Below are positions 27,272 to 36,571 of a stretch of 64,000 nt of DNA, piece by piece (the first letter of the stretch is position 1; each line of letters starts with the position of its first letter). This DNA comes from Acidobacteriota bacterium. Its GTDB lineage: Bacteria > Acidobacteriota > Terriglobia > UBA7540. Made by a program: the position numbers and the translations under genes. The notes below the pieces were generated by a model, which made no database searches, was not told the DNA's origin, and saw only the letters and a program-made list of their open reading frames with translations. Location: the NCBI GenBank assembly GCA_023474345.1, contig JAMCXS010000027.1, positions 1 through 64,000 of the forward strand. Direction: 5' to 3'.

Positions 27272-28792
27272 ATGATTAGTAAGTACGCTGAAAGCAATTG
27301 CAAGAACTCTGGGCCGCTTGGCCGGCGCCGAAGGTTGTTTGCCGCTGTGCTGCTGCTGTTCGCTGGTGCGTGGCTGACGCAGCCGCGAACCGGCGCGGCG
27401 CAGGGCAGAAATTCCACTCTGGACGCTATCGCGGCGGAGTTTCCTTATCAATACCTGCCACAAAACCTTCCCAGCGCCAGCCTGGCCCGATACTATCCTC
27501 AAACGTGGACGACCTACGCTTCAAACCAGGGACGAAACGCCGTTTTCGCCCTGATGGAAGGCGCACCTTCCGCTTTGCGCGAAGGCGTGCGCTGGCAGTT
27601 TGCCGGGGCGGGCGCCATCCCGCTGGATGGCCCTCCTATCGACAATAACGTCGTCACCACGGCCTACGGAGTGGGAATGCCGGTGGGCGTTTCCGTAGTG
27701 AAAGGAATAACCTACGTGGGCAGCGATAACGGCTACACCTACGCGCTGAACGCCGTCACGGGCAAGCTGATCTGGGCGCATTACGGCTGGAACATGAGCA
27801 TGAGCAATCCGTTGGTGGTTGACGGCCGAGTGTATGTTTCAACAGGCAGCGCCTACTTCAACTATGCCAACACCATGCTTTATGTGGAGGGAAAGCGTCC
27901 GACACGCGGCCCCGGGCTCAATTCCATGTATGCGCTCGACGCCCGAACCGGAAAGGAAATCTGGGTCTACCATTTCCCCGGCGAGGCCATGCCGACCGCC
28001 GCGTATGAAAACGGCTTCCTCTATATCGGAACCGGCGATGGCCACGTCTACAAGCTGAATGCCGCGACCGGCAAGCCCGCTTGGATTTCCGACATCGTGT
28101 CATTCGTCAGCATGTCGTCTCCCGTGCTGGACAACAAATACCTGTTTGTTGGAGGCACCCATCCGAACTTCTTTTACGCTTTGGACAGAAAAACCGGCAA
28201 GGTGGCGTGGAAGACGACGCTGCCAAAGCTGGTGGCAACAGGAATGGGCGACGCCACGCCCGCCTACCAGGATGGCATCGTGGTCCAGGAAGCGACCGTC
28301 CAGACGGGCAATCCGCAGAAACCGGTGGCCAACGTTCTGCTGGCGCTCGATGCAAACACTGGCAAGATCATCTGGAAGCACCGGTTCGGTAAAGGCCCCG
28401 TGCCGCCGGCTATGAAAACAGCTACGCCGATGATCGCCGAGGGCAAGGTGTTTGAAGGCAGCCCGGTGACCGGTAACTACTATGCCTTCGACCTGAAGAC
28501 CGGCTGCGAACTCTGGAGGGTTCATCTTGGAGCTCAAATCCGGGCCGGTGGGGCACTGGCGAATGGCATCGTTTATGTACCGTACAAAGCCGGCGATATT
28601 GCTGCTATCCGGATTGCAGACGGGACTCTGATCGGCAACAAACATATCGGCGGAGCGTTTGGCCCGTCGTCGCCCGTCATCGTGGGCGGAACACTCTACG
28701 TCACCAACATTTTCGGCTACGTTCTGGCGATACCGATCTCTGATATTCCCGGACCGGTAAGGACCGTGCAGCAAAGAGCACCCGCCCGCTAA
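27272..28792 (+). CDS. PQQ-binding-like beta-propeller protein, secreted
   Basis: Protein of 506 aa starting at ATG 27272 (GGAG 6 bases upstream; the in-frame TTG 33 bases earlier is less likely). A signal peptide is visible: RRRLFAAVLLLFAGAWLTQPRTGAAQ. The rest is a series of propeller blades with the tryptophan-docking wording ALNAVTGKLIWAHYG, ALDARTGKEIWVYHF, KLNAATGKPAWIS, ALDRKTGKVAWKT, ALDANTGKIIWKH and AFDLKTGCELWRV. Family members bind pyrroloquinoline quinone or serve as scaffolds. The calcium/PQQ residues of true alcohol dehydrogenases and the vicinal Cys pair are not apparent, and there is no cytochrome domain, so catalysis is uncertain. Confidence 0.85.
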   Translation: MISKYAESNCKNSGPLGRRRRLFAAVLLLFAGAWLTQPRTGAAQGRNSTLDAIAAEFPYQYLPQNLPSASLARYYPQTWTTYASNQGRNAVFALMEGAPSALREGVRWQFAGAGAIPLDGPPIDNNVVTTAYGVGMPVGVSVVKGITYVGSDNGYTYALNAVTGKLIWAHYGWNMSMSNPLVVDGRVYVSTGSAYFNYANTMLYVEGKRPTRGPGLNSMYALDARTGKEIWVYHFPGEAMPTAAYENGFLYIGTGDGHVYKLNAATGKPAWISDIVSFVSMSSPVLDNKYLFVGGTHPNFFYALDRKTGKVAWKTTLPKLVATGMGDATPAYQDGIVVQEATVQTGNPQKPVANVLLALDANTGKIIWKHRFGKGPVPPAMKTATPMIAEGKVFEGSPVTGNYYAFDLKTGCELWRVHLGAQIRAGGALANGIVYVPYKAGDIAAIRIADGTLIGNKHIGGAFGPSSPVIVGGTLYVTNIFGYVLAIPISDIPGPVRTVQQRAPAR

Positions 28793-28940
28793 TTTTGCGC
28801 TGCGGGAGAAAGTGAAACGCTGCGGCTGCTGCCTTGCCGGGCGCGAGTGGCGATGCGGACACCATCCCCTACAAAGGAATGCTCGACGCACGCAGTCGGT
28901 AAAGACGCGGACATAAGCAAAGGCGGCATAGGCTGCGCCT

Positions 28941-29294
28941 TTATGCTGAAGATCGTGATTGCCGCTGCATGAACCAATTCGCCAGGAAAAGCAGCCCGAT
29001 CAGGAACGCCGGCCCGCTGGTAATGAGATAGGCCGGAGGACGGAATCTCCACATGGAGAGCACGCCGAGGGCAATGAATCCCGCACCGCCCAGCCACTCC
29101 CATTTCCAGGCGAAGATGAGAACAATGACAATCAAATAGGTGGGAACAAGGTGGATCGCGAAGGCAAGAAGCTGCTTTTCGAGGGGCAGGTTCATGCTGA
29201 ATACGTCGAGGGCGAAGAGACTGATGAACAGCGCGAACGCTATGCCTAACGCCCGCGGAGCCCAGTATAGCAACCGCTTTTGAGTGGGGGCCAT
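28941..29294 (-). CDS. Small hydrophobic membrane protein
   Basis: Protein of 117 aa; ATG 29294 has AGGAGG 6 bases upstream. Four hydrophobic segments can be seen: APRALGIAFALFISLFALDVF, AFAIHLVPTYLIVIVLIFAW, WLGGAGFIALGVLSMW and LITSGPAFLIGLLFLANWF. These are linked by short loops, and the protein ends in a basic tail (MQRQSRSSA). It resembles a widespread group of uncharacterised four-helix inner-membrane proteins; no function can be stated. It lies downstream of, and in the same orientation as, the URO-D family gene but is separated by about 130 bases. Confidence 0.7.
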   Translation of the reverse strand: MAPTQKRLLYWAPRALGIAFALFISLFALDVFSMNLPLEKQLLAFAIHLVPTYLIVIVLIFAWKWEWLGGAGFIALGVLSMWRFRPPAYLITSGPAFLIGLLFLANWFMQRQSRSSA

Positions 29295-29428
29295 GGGAAT
29301 CCTCCTGTGGCCGGTTTTTTGTAGCAACAGGATGCCGGGAACCGGTAAAAAGCGCAGTGATGACGCTCACGCAACTCTGTGAGCCCCGGAAAGGATTAAA
29401 GGACGGTGGCCACTGCATGAAGAATTGA

Positions 29429-30610
29429 CTATGACCTGGCGACGCGGTCGGTAATGTACAGTATGCGATCCCAATCGGCGTCGGCGGTGACCATGTCACT
29501 GACGCCGAGGATGAAGTGGCTCTCGCCGCTGTAACGCTCGAGGATCTGATCGATGGAGCGCCGGAACTCGTCGTCGGTGGTGCTGGGCGGGCAGAGCAGG
29601 GTGGAAGGAATGCCGCCCCAAATCGTGATCTTGTCATTGAAGTCGGCGCGGAATTCTTCCAGGCGCACGCTGGTCATCGGATAAGGACAGATGGAATCCG
29701 CTATATCGAACCCGGCGCGCACCAGCAGCGGCAGCAGTCGCCGGTTCTCGCCGTCCGGGTGGGTCATCAGGTACTTGCTTTTCTGGTGCAGGACTTCGGT
29801 GTAATCCCGCAGAGCCGGAAGGATGTGCTTTTCAAAGAAAGGAGGGTAGGTGATTGAGTCGTCGTAGTTGGAACCGAGAAAGATGACCTCGGCGGGAGAG
29901 TCGGCTCCGATTTGCTTGATTTGCCGGTAGAAGGGCTCGATTTCGGCGGCCAGGCGTTCGACTTTTTCCGGGTAATCGTACATGGCGAAGAAGAACTGTT
30001 CGATGGTCATCAGCTCTTTCATGATGTGATGAACGGGGCAGGCCGGTCCCAGCAGAAAAGCGACGGCAACGCCGCGTTCTCCGACCTCCCGGCGGCGCGC
30101 GAGATAGCCATCGAAATACGGCTCGACTTTGAGATGAGAAAAGATATGGCCCACCACGTCAAAATCGCGCGGCTCGCGGATGGCGTGCCCGGTGATCCAG
30201 GGCATCGATGCGCCCGCGTCGAGCATTTCCTCGGTCAGCACGAATTCCGTACGGATGGAGCCCACGGGCGTGTGATATTCCACGGTGGTTTCCTCGCCGC
30301 GCCGGGTCACACGACGGTCAACATCCTGAAGCGTGACACGGTAAGGAAAAACCGGAAAATGAAAGATACCAAGCGCGCGATCGACCATGGCCTCAGGATT
30401 CGAGCGGTCGGTGAAATCGGGCACGGAGGAGTAGCAGCCCACGTCCAGCCGCTCGGTGATCTCGGTGAGCGTTAGGGACCGAAGCTCGGCGGGCAGGGTT
30501 CCGTGACGCAAACGGACACGATGCCAGAATTCCAGGCGCGGCATCCACGGCAGCCGGTCAGGCACTTCGCCACGGATCGCCGCCAAACAGCGTTCGCGAT
30601 GGGTCATCAT
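29429..30610 (-). CDS. Uroporphyrinogen decarboxylase-family protein
   Basis: Protein of 393 aa. The start MTHRERCLAAIRGEVPDRLPWMPR is the signature entry of the URO-D/MtaA superfamily. Other matching stretches are AVAFLLGPACPVHHIMKELM, PEVIFLG-like PAEVIFLGSNYD, KHILPALRDYTEVLHQKSKYLMTHPDGENRRLLPLLVRAGFDIADSI and HFILGVSDMVTADADWDRI. The last two correspond to the metal/corrinoid-methyltransferase-like branch rather than heme-pathway HemE, which would have a conserved RQAGR segment that is absent here. Role is probably a zinc-dependent methyl transfer or decarboxylation on an unknown substrate. GAGGAAAG precedes the start. Confidence 0.85.
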   Translation of the reverse strand: MMTHRERCLAAIRGEVPDRLPWMPRLEFWHRVRLRHGTLPAELRSLTLTEITERLDVGCYSSVPDFTDRSNPEAMVDRALGIFHFPVFPYRVTLQDVDRRVTRRGEETTVEYHTPVGSIRTEFVLTEEMLDAGASMPWITGHAIREPRDFDVVGHIFSHLKVEPYFDGYLARRREVGERGVAVAFLLGPACPVHHIMKELMTIEQFFFAMYDYPEKVERLAAEIEPFYRQIKQIGADSPAEVIFLGSNYDDSITYPPFFEKHILPALRDYTEVLHQKSKYLMTHPDGENRRLLPLLVRAGFDIADSICPYPMTSVRLEEFRADFNDKITIWGGIPSTLLCPPSTTDDEFRRSIDQILERYSGESHFILGVSDMVTADADWDRILYITDRVARS

Positions 30611-30854
30611 GGCCTTTCCTCGGGGCAGGAAGGCTACTATAAATCCTTAAGACCCGGGGGTCAAATGCGGATTGACCATGGCGCATGGGCCCGCGGGCGC
30701 ACGCGCCATTCTTTTGCCAAAGACAAGCGGCCGGCGAGGACAGCGCCCCTGTATTGAGGCTGGATGGGCTGGACAACGGAAAAGCGCACGTGGGAATCCA
30801 AACAGCATAGACAGTGCTCTGGGCGTGAGGTACCATCGAAGGAAGGTGAAACAG

Positions 30855-31535
30855 ATGCGCAGCATTCTAGCTTCAATCATCGCCGTGCTGGCGGGGCCGG
30901 TGCTCATGGGAGCCGCCGCGAATCCGAAGCCCGCGATTCCCGTCGGAACAAGAATTGACGTGCAAATGATTTCGGCGCTCAGTTCTTCGGCGAACCGTTC
31001 CGGGGACGGCTTCACGGCACAAGTGCAGGACCCGATTTTCGTCGGTGGCGAGGAACTGATTCCCGCGGGCAGTACGTTGCGCGGACATGTGACCTTTGTC
31101 AAGCCTCCCGGGCGGGTAAAAGGCAAGGCCGAAATGCGCCTGGTGGGCGACAACATCGTGACTAAGGACGGCCACGAATACGCCTTTACCGCGCAACTGA
31201 CCAACAGCAACGAGTCAGACGTGAAAGTGAATGGCAGTGAAGGAACGATTGAAGGGCCGGGCAAGAGCAAGAAACAGGCAGCGAAAGAAAGCGGCGTCGG
31301 CGCCGCCGTGGGAGCGGGCGCGGGAGCCATTGCCGCGGGAGGCACGGGCGCGCTTTATGGTCTGGGCATCGGAGCGCTCGGCGGTTTGATCCACACCCTG
31401 GCCAAGCACCACAAGAATGTTGTGATCAACTCCGGCACGCAGTTGGTTTTTGTGCTGACTTCGCCCGGGACTGCGACCAAGGTAACTCCTTCGAACGCGG
31501 CTGCCGCACCCTTCGTCTGTACTACCTGCGACTGA
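30855..31535 (+). CDS. Secreted protein with glycine-zipper region
   Basis: Protein of 226 aa starting at ATG 30855 (AAGG upstream; earlier in-frame starts lack a signal). A signal peptide SILASIIAVLAGPVLMGAAA precedes PVGTRIDVQMISALSSSANRSGDGFTAQVQDPI, then IPAGSTLRGHVTFVKPPGRVKGKAEMRL. Both are close to stretches in the protein at 33749-34981, showing a shared domain. Near residues 130-170 is a Gly/Ala-rich zipper (GVGAAVGAGAGAIAAGGTGALYG) that may insert in a membrane. The end TKVTPSNAAAAPFVCTTCD carries two cysteines. A cell-envelope structural role is inferred; the function is not known. Confidence 0.7.
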   Translation: MRSILASIIAVLAGPVLMGAAANPKPAIPVGTRIDVQMISALSSSANRSGDGFTAQVQDPIFVGGEELIPAGSTLRGHVTFVKPPGRVKGKAEMRLVGDNIVTKDGHEYAFTAQLTNSNESDVKVNGSEGTIEGPGKSKKQAAKESGVGAAVGAGAGAIAAGGTGALYGLGIGALGGLIHTLAKHHKNVVINSGTQLVFVLTSPGTATKVTPSNAAAAPFVCTTCD

Positions 31536-31681
31536 GCGGCAGCGTTTCGAAAATCGCGAACCTTGGTTGCTGAAATCCAACCAGAGGGCGGAGAACTATT
31601 TCCTTTCCGCCAGCAGCAAAGAGCCACATCTTATCAGTCCAACTCGCCGGGACGCATACGGCGTGCGCCCCGGCGTTTCCG

Positions 31682-32905
31682 CTAACGGTGTGGACCCCTT
31701 CCGTGGTTCCCACCTCCACCCCTCTCTGGGCGCGAAGGCTGGGCAGGCCGCTCCGGCGCGGCACGACGTGCGAACTGGCGCGCTTCCGGCGGACGCCCAC
31801 GGTTTGGAGCGGGTCGGTACGAGCTTGGCGCCTCACGCCTGTACGCTGGCGGTTGGGGCCTGTTCTGTTGAGGAGCGGGACGCTCCACGCGGCCACGGGG
31901 CGACGAATACCGTGGCGCGTTAACCGCCGGGGCTCTTTCAACCCGAGCAGGAGCAGAATACTGAGTCCTGCCGCCGCGGAATGCTGTGCGAGGCGGTTCC
32001 CGGTAAGGAGCGCCGGCGCTGCTGGCGCGCACAACCTGGTTTCCTCTGAACATTCCCGGCCTTGGCGTCGCAGCGATGGCAGGACGGCCGCGATTCATGG
32101 TCGCTCGCTGCACGGGGTTTGCTCGGGCAAAACGTTCCTGCTCCATCTGCTGGCCAACCGGCCCGAAGCGCCTGTACCTGGCGGCGGCCAACTGAGCAGG
32201 CGTGGGGCGAGCATTGATGCCTCCCGGGCCGCCATTGTAGCTGATGCGAGTGCCGCGAACATTCCTTATATTCTGGTAATAAACGTTTGTTATGTTAGTG
32301 GTTCGGATGTTATTCACCGCGCGATTGTAAAAGAACCTGTCGTGGTTCCAGTAGCCGCCGCGATAGCCGAAACCCGGGTAACCAAACCCGTAGTCAATTC
32401 CCCCGTAGTAGCCCACTAATGTTCCCCAGTAGCCCGGGTGCCAGTAATACAGGCCACCGCCGAAGCCCCAATAGCCCGGAGTCCATAAAGCGCCCACGAA
32501 AGGCGCAGCCACCCAGGTGCCGGGGACCCAATAGTATCCATAAGCCGGGTCCCACGCCCAATATCCGGGCGTCCAGATATAGCCGGGGCCCGGGCAGGGA
32601 GGTTGAACGTAAACGGGCAGTGCCGGCGGACCGAAGCTGACCGACACGCCTATAGCCACCGCCGCAGAGGATGATGCCGGCACAACCAGCATCACCAGAA
32701 AAAGCAGAAACGGTATAACAGCGCACGCGGCGATCCGCGCTCGCAACCGGCCCGCGTGCCTTACCTTCAAGGGTGCGATTGTACGCTCCGCTGACGCGGG
32801 TGCGCCTTCCTCCGGTCTGGTCTTGGAAAGCTCGGTGCAGGGCGATCCGCTTTCCCAGGTTCTGCGTCTACAACAACCAATGCTGAATTCGTCTTCTTCT
32901 CTCAT
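31682..32905 (-). CDS. YXWGXW repeat-containing envelope protein
   Basis: Protein of 407 aa; ATG 32905 has GGAGG 7 bases upstream. A hydrophobic segment (IAACAVIPFLLFLVMLVVPASSSAA) acts as signal or anchor. The region after it contains repeated aromatic YxWxPGYW-type units: PGYIWTPGYWAW, GYYWVPGTWV, ALWTPGYWGF and LYYWHPGYWG. The C-terminal ~180 residues are low-complexity, rich in Arg, Pro and Gln (RPAPQQNRPQPPAYRREAPSS). Proteins of this type are common in Acidobacteria and are presumed exported surface or stress proteins with no known activity. A cysteine pair (GCC) lies before the hydrophobic segment. Confidence 0.75.
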   Translation of the reverse strand: MREEDEFSIGCCRRRTWESGSPCTELSKTRPEEGAPASAERTIAPLKVRHAGRLRARIAACAVIPFLLFLVMLVVPASSSAAVAIGVSVSFGPPALPVYVQPPCPGPGYIWTPGYWAWDPAYGYYWVPGTWVAAPFVGALWTPGYWGFGGGLYYWHPGYWGTLVGYYGGIDYGFGYPGFGYRGGYWNHDRFFYNRAVNNIRTTNITNVYYQNIRNVRGTRISYNGGPGGINARPTPAQLAAARYRRFGPVGQQMEQERFARANPVQRATMNRGRPAIAATPRPGMFRGNQVVRASSAGAPYREPPRTAFRGGRTQYSAPARVERAPAVNAPRYSSPRGRVERPAPQQNRPQPPAYRREAPSSYRPAPNRGRPPEARQFARRAAPERPAQPSRPERGGGGNHGRGPHR

Positions 32906-33748
32906 CGATGCACCTCCGTAACTCCATTCCACGTCCCGAAATTCAGATGGGAGTCCAAATCCGTGTCCGCCTCATTAAAACCCCATTGTGGCTGAGCCGC
33001 GAGCATAGATCCCGGTCTCCTTCGTCTCCGCTGCATGGCGCGCGTGTTCTTGTTTTTCGCGCATTCGCTGCCGAGGCTACAGCGATTATACGCAACTTTT
33101 TGCCCGTTATGCCGTTATCCGATAAGCCTTGTATTATCTGATTGTTGGTGGTTGGGTAGAAGGTCGGACTTTCTTCAGGAAGCTCACAAAATTGGCCGGT
33201 AGTGGGTAAAAATTACAAGGCGGCGAAGATACAAGTCAAAAACTGGCGGATTTGATTTGCGGCCCGACTTTTTCGGTTCTTTCCGGGTTTATATAATCTT
33301 GAGACGTCTGGGCACAGCGTGAAGACCGCTCAAGGTGGATGCCTAGGTTTGCTGAACTGCAGGGAAGATCATCGCGCGAGCACGGCTGTGAGATGGACAG
33401 AGCGAATGGGCCTTGCTGCGGGAGACGGTTGGGCGGAAAATGAAGATGTGTGATGCGCGCCTTTTGTCGGTCAGTGGGAGGCGGTGAGATTGCGAGATCA
33501 GCGTTTTCACTCGAAGGCAGGCAACCACGATGGCAAAGCAAAGTATTTGCACGGTTTTTACAGGTTGCGCGAAACCTGCCCATTAAGACTTGCGTCAAAG
33601 AGTTATGAAGAGTGAAGGAGATGGACAGTCGAGACAGAAAAGGCTGGCGGATTACGGTTAGGGGCGGTTTTTCTGGGCACCGGAAGCGACTGCGGGAAAG
33701 AAGCTTACTCAACAAGATGTTTCAGAAAACTTAGCTGCGCGGGGGGTC
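32906..33748. other. 840-base region without supported gene upstream of the BON-domain gene
   Basis: The minus-strand frame at 33236-33715 has no protein character. A TATAAT box occurs at 33292-33297 on the + strand, and from about 33304 the sequence is purine-rich with several short hairpins, such as CAGGTT/AACCTG around 33561-33580. It could be a long untranslated leader or a structured RNA for the downstream gene, but I cannot match it to a known RNA family. Confidence 0.35.
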
Positions 33749-34981
33749 ATGATGTCCAAACATGCATTGAGATTAGCCGTCGTTGTAGCGAGCGGGGTGC
33801 TTTTGTTTGGTGCGGGCCGCCTGGCGGCCACTCCGCAAGCAAGCGGGGCGATCAGTGACAGCGCCATCACCACTGCTATCCAGGCCAAACTGTTCGAGGA
33901 CCCTGTGCTTAAGACGCAGGACATCCACGTTTCAACCCAGCAAGGTGTTGTGACGCTGACGGGTACGGTTCAGACCGAGTTGCAGCGAGCGGCCGTCGAC
34001 CGCATCGCCAGCACCCAACCGGGTGTGGTGAAGGTGATTGACAGCCTCAGCGTTGGGGAAACGGCTCCCGATACGAATTCGGGTAGCGCTCAAATGCAAT
34101 ACCCCGCTCCAGCTGAATCCGACACACAAAATTCTTTTTCGACCGCTGGCGTCTCACAAAACCAGGTGGTCCCTCCCACGTTGACATTGCCTGCGGGTAC
34201 TCTGATAACCGTGCGCTTAACGCAAGAATTGTCAAGCAACCGCAACCAGCCGGGTGACACTTTTACGGCGACGCTCGCGGAACCGCTGGTCGTGAACGGC
34301 TGGGTTGTGATGCGGCGCGGCCAAACGGTGGTGGGCCATGTTGCCTTGGTCCGGAAGGGAGGCCGCGTCAAGGGCGTTTCCGAAATGGGATTGGAGTTGA
34401 ACCAGATTACGCTGGTGAACGGGCAGCAACTGCCAATCCGCACAAGGCTGGTGGAAGCGAGCGCCGGTCCCTCCCATGGACGTGACATCGAAGCAGCGGG
34501 AACCACAACAGGTTTAGGCGCTATTATTGGCGCGATAGCCGGGGGCGGTGAGGGCGCGGGAATCGGCGCCGCGGCCGGCGCTGCCGCAGGGGTTGCCGGG
34601 GTGCTGCTGACGCGTGGCCGGCCCACCGTGATCATGCCAGAAACGCTTTTGACCTTCCGGTTGGAGTCCGGGCGTACTATCTCGACTGCAGAAAGCCAAG
34701 TGGCTTTTCGGCCGGTTAACCGGGAAGACTATCCACGAAACGAGCTTCAACACCGGCCGCAGCGTGTCATCGTTACTGCGCCAGGATATGGTTACCCGCC
34801 GCCCTACTGGGGCTACTACGGCGGGCCTTACTACCCTTACTATTTTGGTACAGGATTCTACGGGGGATATCCTGGCTGGGGATTCGGATACTACCGCGGT
34901 CCGGGTTTCTTCCGGGGTTTTAGAGACCGCGGGGACCGGGATTGGGGGCACGGACGCGGAGGGCGTGGGTTTCGGCATTGA
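33749..34981 (+). CDS. BON-domain and glycine-zipper envelope protein
   Basis: Protein of 410 aa, exported by a signal peptide (LRLAVVVASGVLLFGAGRLAA). Residues ~35-100 form a BON domain: ISDSAITTAIQAKLFEDPVLKTQDIHVSTQQGVVTLTGTV...VDRIASTQPGVVKVIDSL. This lipid- or envelope-binding module is seen in OsmY. Residues ~150-240 repeat the domain of the protein at 30855-31535 (PAGTLITVRLTQELSSNRNQPGDTFTA, RRGQTVVGHVALVRKGGRVKG). Residues ~255-290 form a glycine zipper (GLGAIIGAIAGGGEGAGIGAAAGAAAG). The end is Tyr/Gly-rich, then Arg/Gly/Asp-rich. A stabilising role in the outer membrane or periplasm is inferred. It is preceded by an unusually long gene-free leader region. Confidence 0.8.
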   Translation: MMSKHALRLAVVVASGVLLFGAGRLAATPQASGAISDSAITTAIQAKLFEDPVLKTQDIHVSTQQGVVTLTGTVQTELQRAAVDRIASTQPGVVKVIDSLSVGETAPDTNSGSAQMQYPAPAESDTQNSFSTAGVSQNQVVPPTLTLPAGTLITVRLTQELSSNRNQPGDTFTATLAEPLVVNGWVVMRRGQTVVGHVALVRKGGRVKGVSEMGLELNQITLVNGQQLPIRTRLVEASAGPSHGRDIEAAGTTTGLGAIIGAIAGGGEGAGIGAAAGAAAGVAGVLLTRGRPTVIMPETLLTFRLESGRTISTAESQVAFRPVNREDYPRNELQHRPQRVIVTAPGYGYPPPYWGYYGGPYYPYYFGTGFYGGYPGWGFGYYRGPGFFRGFRDRGDRDWGHGRGGRGFRH

Positions 34982-35481
34982 GGGTTTGATTGGCGTCGGG
35001 TCAAATGGTGGCAAGCGAGCTTCCGGGCACGAGAAAGGCCAGGAGGTTCGCTTGCCGCTGCATTTATGGGCCAGACCAATGTGTGTGAGCGTTCCCTGGC
35101 GCGCCCGGAAAACTTCTTTGATCCATAACTGTCCTCCTGAGGCCCTTCGGTGTTGTGTTACGCCTGCGGGCTGTAGTATGTCACGCGTGCGAATGGGATT
35201 GAAGGCGAAGGCACAGTTTTCAGACCGTGGCTATCTTGTCACATGGGAAATGAAAATCGGAGGGCTCATGTCGCTGCGCCTCCCCTCCAATCGAGTTGAA
35301 GAACTGGCAAATGGTGTGCCCTTTGTCTTCCTGCCATAGACTCTTCAAGAGTTTTGAGTCGTGTCAAGACTTGCGCCCGAACGAACGCACTCCAACCAAG
35401 CTTGGGGTAAGAAGTTGCAGGCCGGCGATGTATTCTTGAGCGAAATTATGCGGGGATTTTTGAGGAAGGCTCTTCTCGGAT
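34982..35481. other. Intergenic stretch between convergent genes
   Basis: About 500 bases between the BON-domain gene and the MBL-fold gene, which point toward each other. An open frame ending at 35339 encodes about 50 residues (GLKAKAQFSDRGYLVTWEM...) without recognised pattern or good ribosome site. I see no clear terminator hairpin. Confidence 0.45.
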
Positions 35482-36570
35482 TCAGGGACTTGGCGTTTGG
35501 GTAGAGGCGGAAGTCTCCTTGCTCCCACTGGTGAGCTGCCGATAAATGGCTGCCACAACTTCCGACTGAAGTTCCGGCGCATGCCAGTGATTATTTTGAA
35601 ATGGGACCAAGTCATTTTCGATCTGCCGCTCGGTTTTCCCTTGTTGGACTCGAGACTGGACCTGGTTCAACAGCCATACGAGAAACTGGCGGAATTGTTC
35701 TACTTGCTGCCGGCCGCCGGGCTCACCGTGTCCGGGGACGAAAACGTCTACGTCCCAAGACTCAATCTGGTGAAGCGTGCTGATCCAATGACGGATATTT
35801 CCCGAGTTCATTCGCGGGATATATTCGTTTTGAAAAAGGTCGCCCAGGAAGAGAACTTTGGACTGGGGCAGATACACGACCGCATCACCGGGAGAAGCGT
35901 TATCTCCGACGTTGATCACTTTGATCTGCGGGTTGGGGATGGGAAGAGTCATTTTCTGATCAAAGGTTTTGTTGGGCGGGGTGGGGTGGATGCCCCGCAT
36001 GCTTTCCTCGAGCCGCCAGTCATCTTCAATCCGCCCGGGGAGTTTGCTCCGGTAACGCTCCATCAGGGTTGCGGCCGCGGGAGTCGAGATAATGGTGGGC
36101 CTGAAATCTTCAAAGGCTTCGTTGCCCAGCATGGAATCCGGCGACGCGCTGGTATTGATGACAAAGCGCACTGGGATGTCGGTACGCTGGCGAATCTCGT
36201 AAAGCAGCGCTCGAGCGTTAAACGGCGTATTGGTGGTGTCAACTACCACAACGCCTTCGGGAGTGATAATGAAGCCCGCGTTTCCCGGGCGGCTGAAGTT
36301 CGGATCGCCTTCCTGCTCAAGAATATCTTCCGCGCGCCAGACAAAAACATTAGGCTTGATTTCGAGGATTTTGTAATGCCCGTCTTCCACAGGAAAGAGC
36401 GGCGGAGGAAGAATCAAGAGCAAAAAAGCCAGCAGAGCTAGAAAATACCCGAACGAAATGTTCAGATTGTTAGTGGATTCGGCACGCGCTGGTAGTGCGG
36501 CTGGCAACATGGTTGCTCCTGCCTTTTGAGGCCTTCGAGCGCCCGCCGATTCCGGATCTGAAGATGCCAT
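35482..36570 (-). CDS. Membrane-anchored MBL-fold protein with degenerate metal site
   Basis: Protein of 362 aa. ATG 36570 begins one base after the archease stop codon; an upstream ATG at 36597 would overlap archease. A hydrophobic segment (FGYFLALLAFLLLILPPPLF) anchors it. The metallo-beta-lactamase fold is clear from GNAGFIITPEGVVVVDTTNT, FVINTSASPDSMLGNEAF, VVYLPQSKVLFLGDLFQNEYIPRM and VDVFVPGHGEPGG. The hallmark H-x-H-x-D-H of active enzymes, here expected in VINTxxxxDxxxGN, reads SASPDS, so both first-site histidines and the last His are gone. The second loop reads NASPGD where GHTPGD is usual. Only the C-terminal GHG is kept. It is therefore probably not a di-metal hydrolase and may bind a ligand or partner. 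Confidence 0.8.
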   Translation of the reverse strand: MASSDPESAGARRPQKAGATMLPAALPARAESTNNLNISFGYFLALLAFLLLILPPPLFPVEDGHYKILEIKPNVFVWRAEDILEQEGDPNFSRPGNAGFIITPEGVVVVDTTNTPFNARALLYEIRQRTDIPVRFVINTSASPDSMLGNEAFEDFRPTIISTPAAATLMERYRSKLPGRIEDDWRLEESMRGIHPTPPNKTFDQKMTLPIPNPQIKVINVGDNASPGDAVVYLPQSKVLFLGDLFQNEYIPRMNSGNIRHWISTLHQIESWDVDVFVPGHGEPGGRQQVEQFRQFLVWLLNQVQSRVQQGKTERQIENDLVPFQNNHWHAPELQSEVVAAIYRQLTSGSKETSASTQTPSP

Positions 36571-36571
36571 T

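Noticed and set aside
30647-31345. 232-codon minus-strand frame opposite the glycine-zipper protein
   Set aside because: Pro/Ser/Ala/Thr-rich antisense shadow of a gene with a signal peptide and conserved domain.
33310-33480. GGTGGATGCCTAGG resembling the start of 23S rRNA
   Set aside because: The similarity ends after about 14 bases; none of the following conserved 23S segments appear.
33236-33715. 159-codon minus-strand frame
   Set aside because: Low-quality Ser/Arg/Pro/Cys-rich translation without family features; lies in the probable leader of the BON-domain gene.
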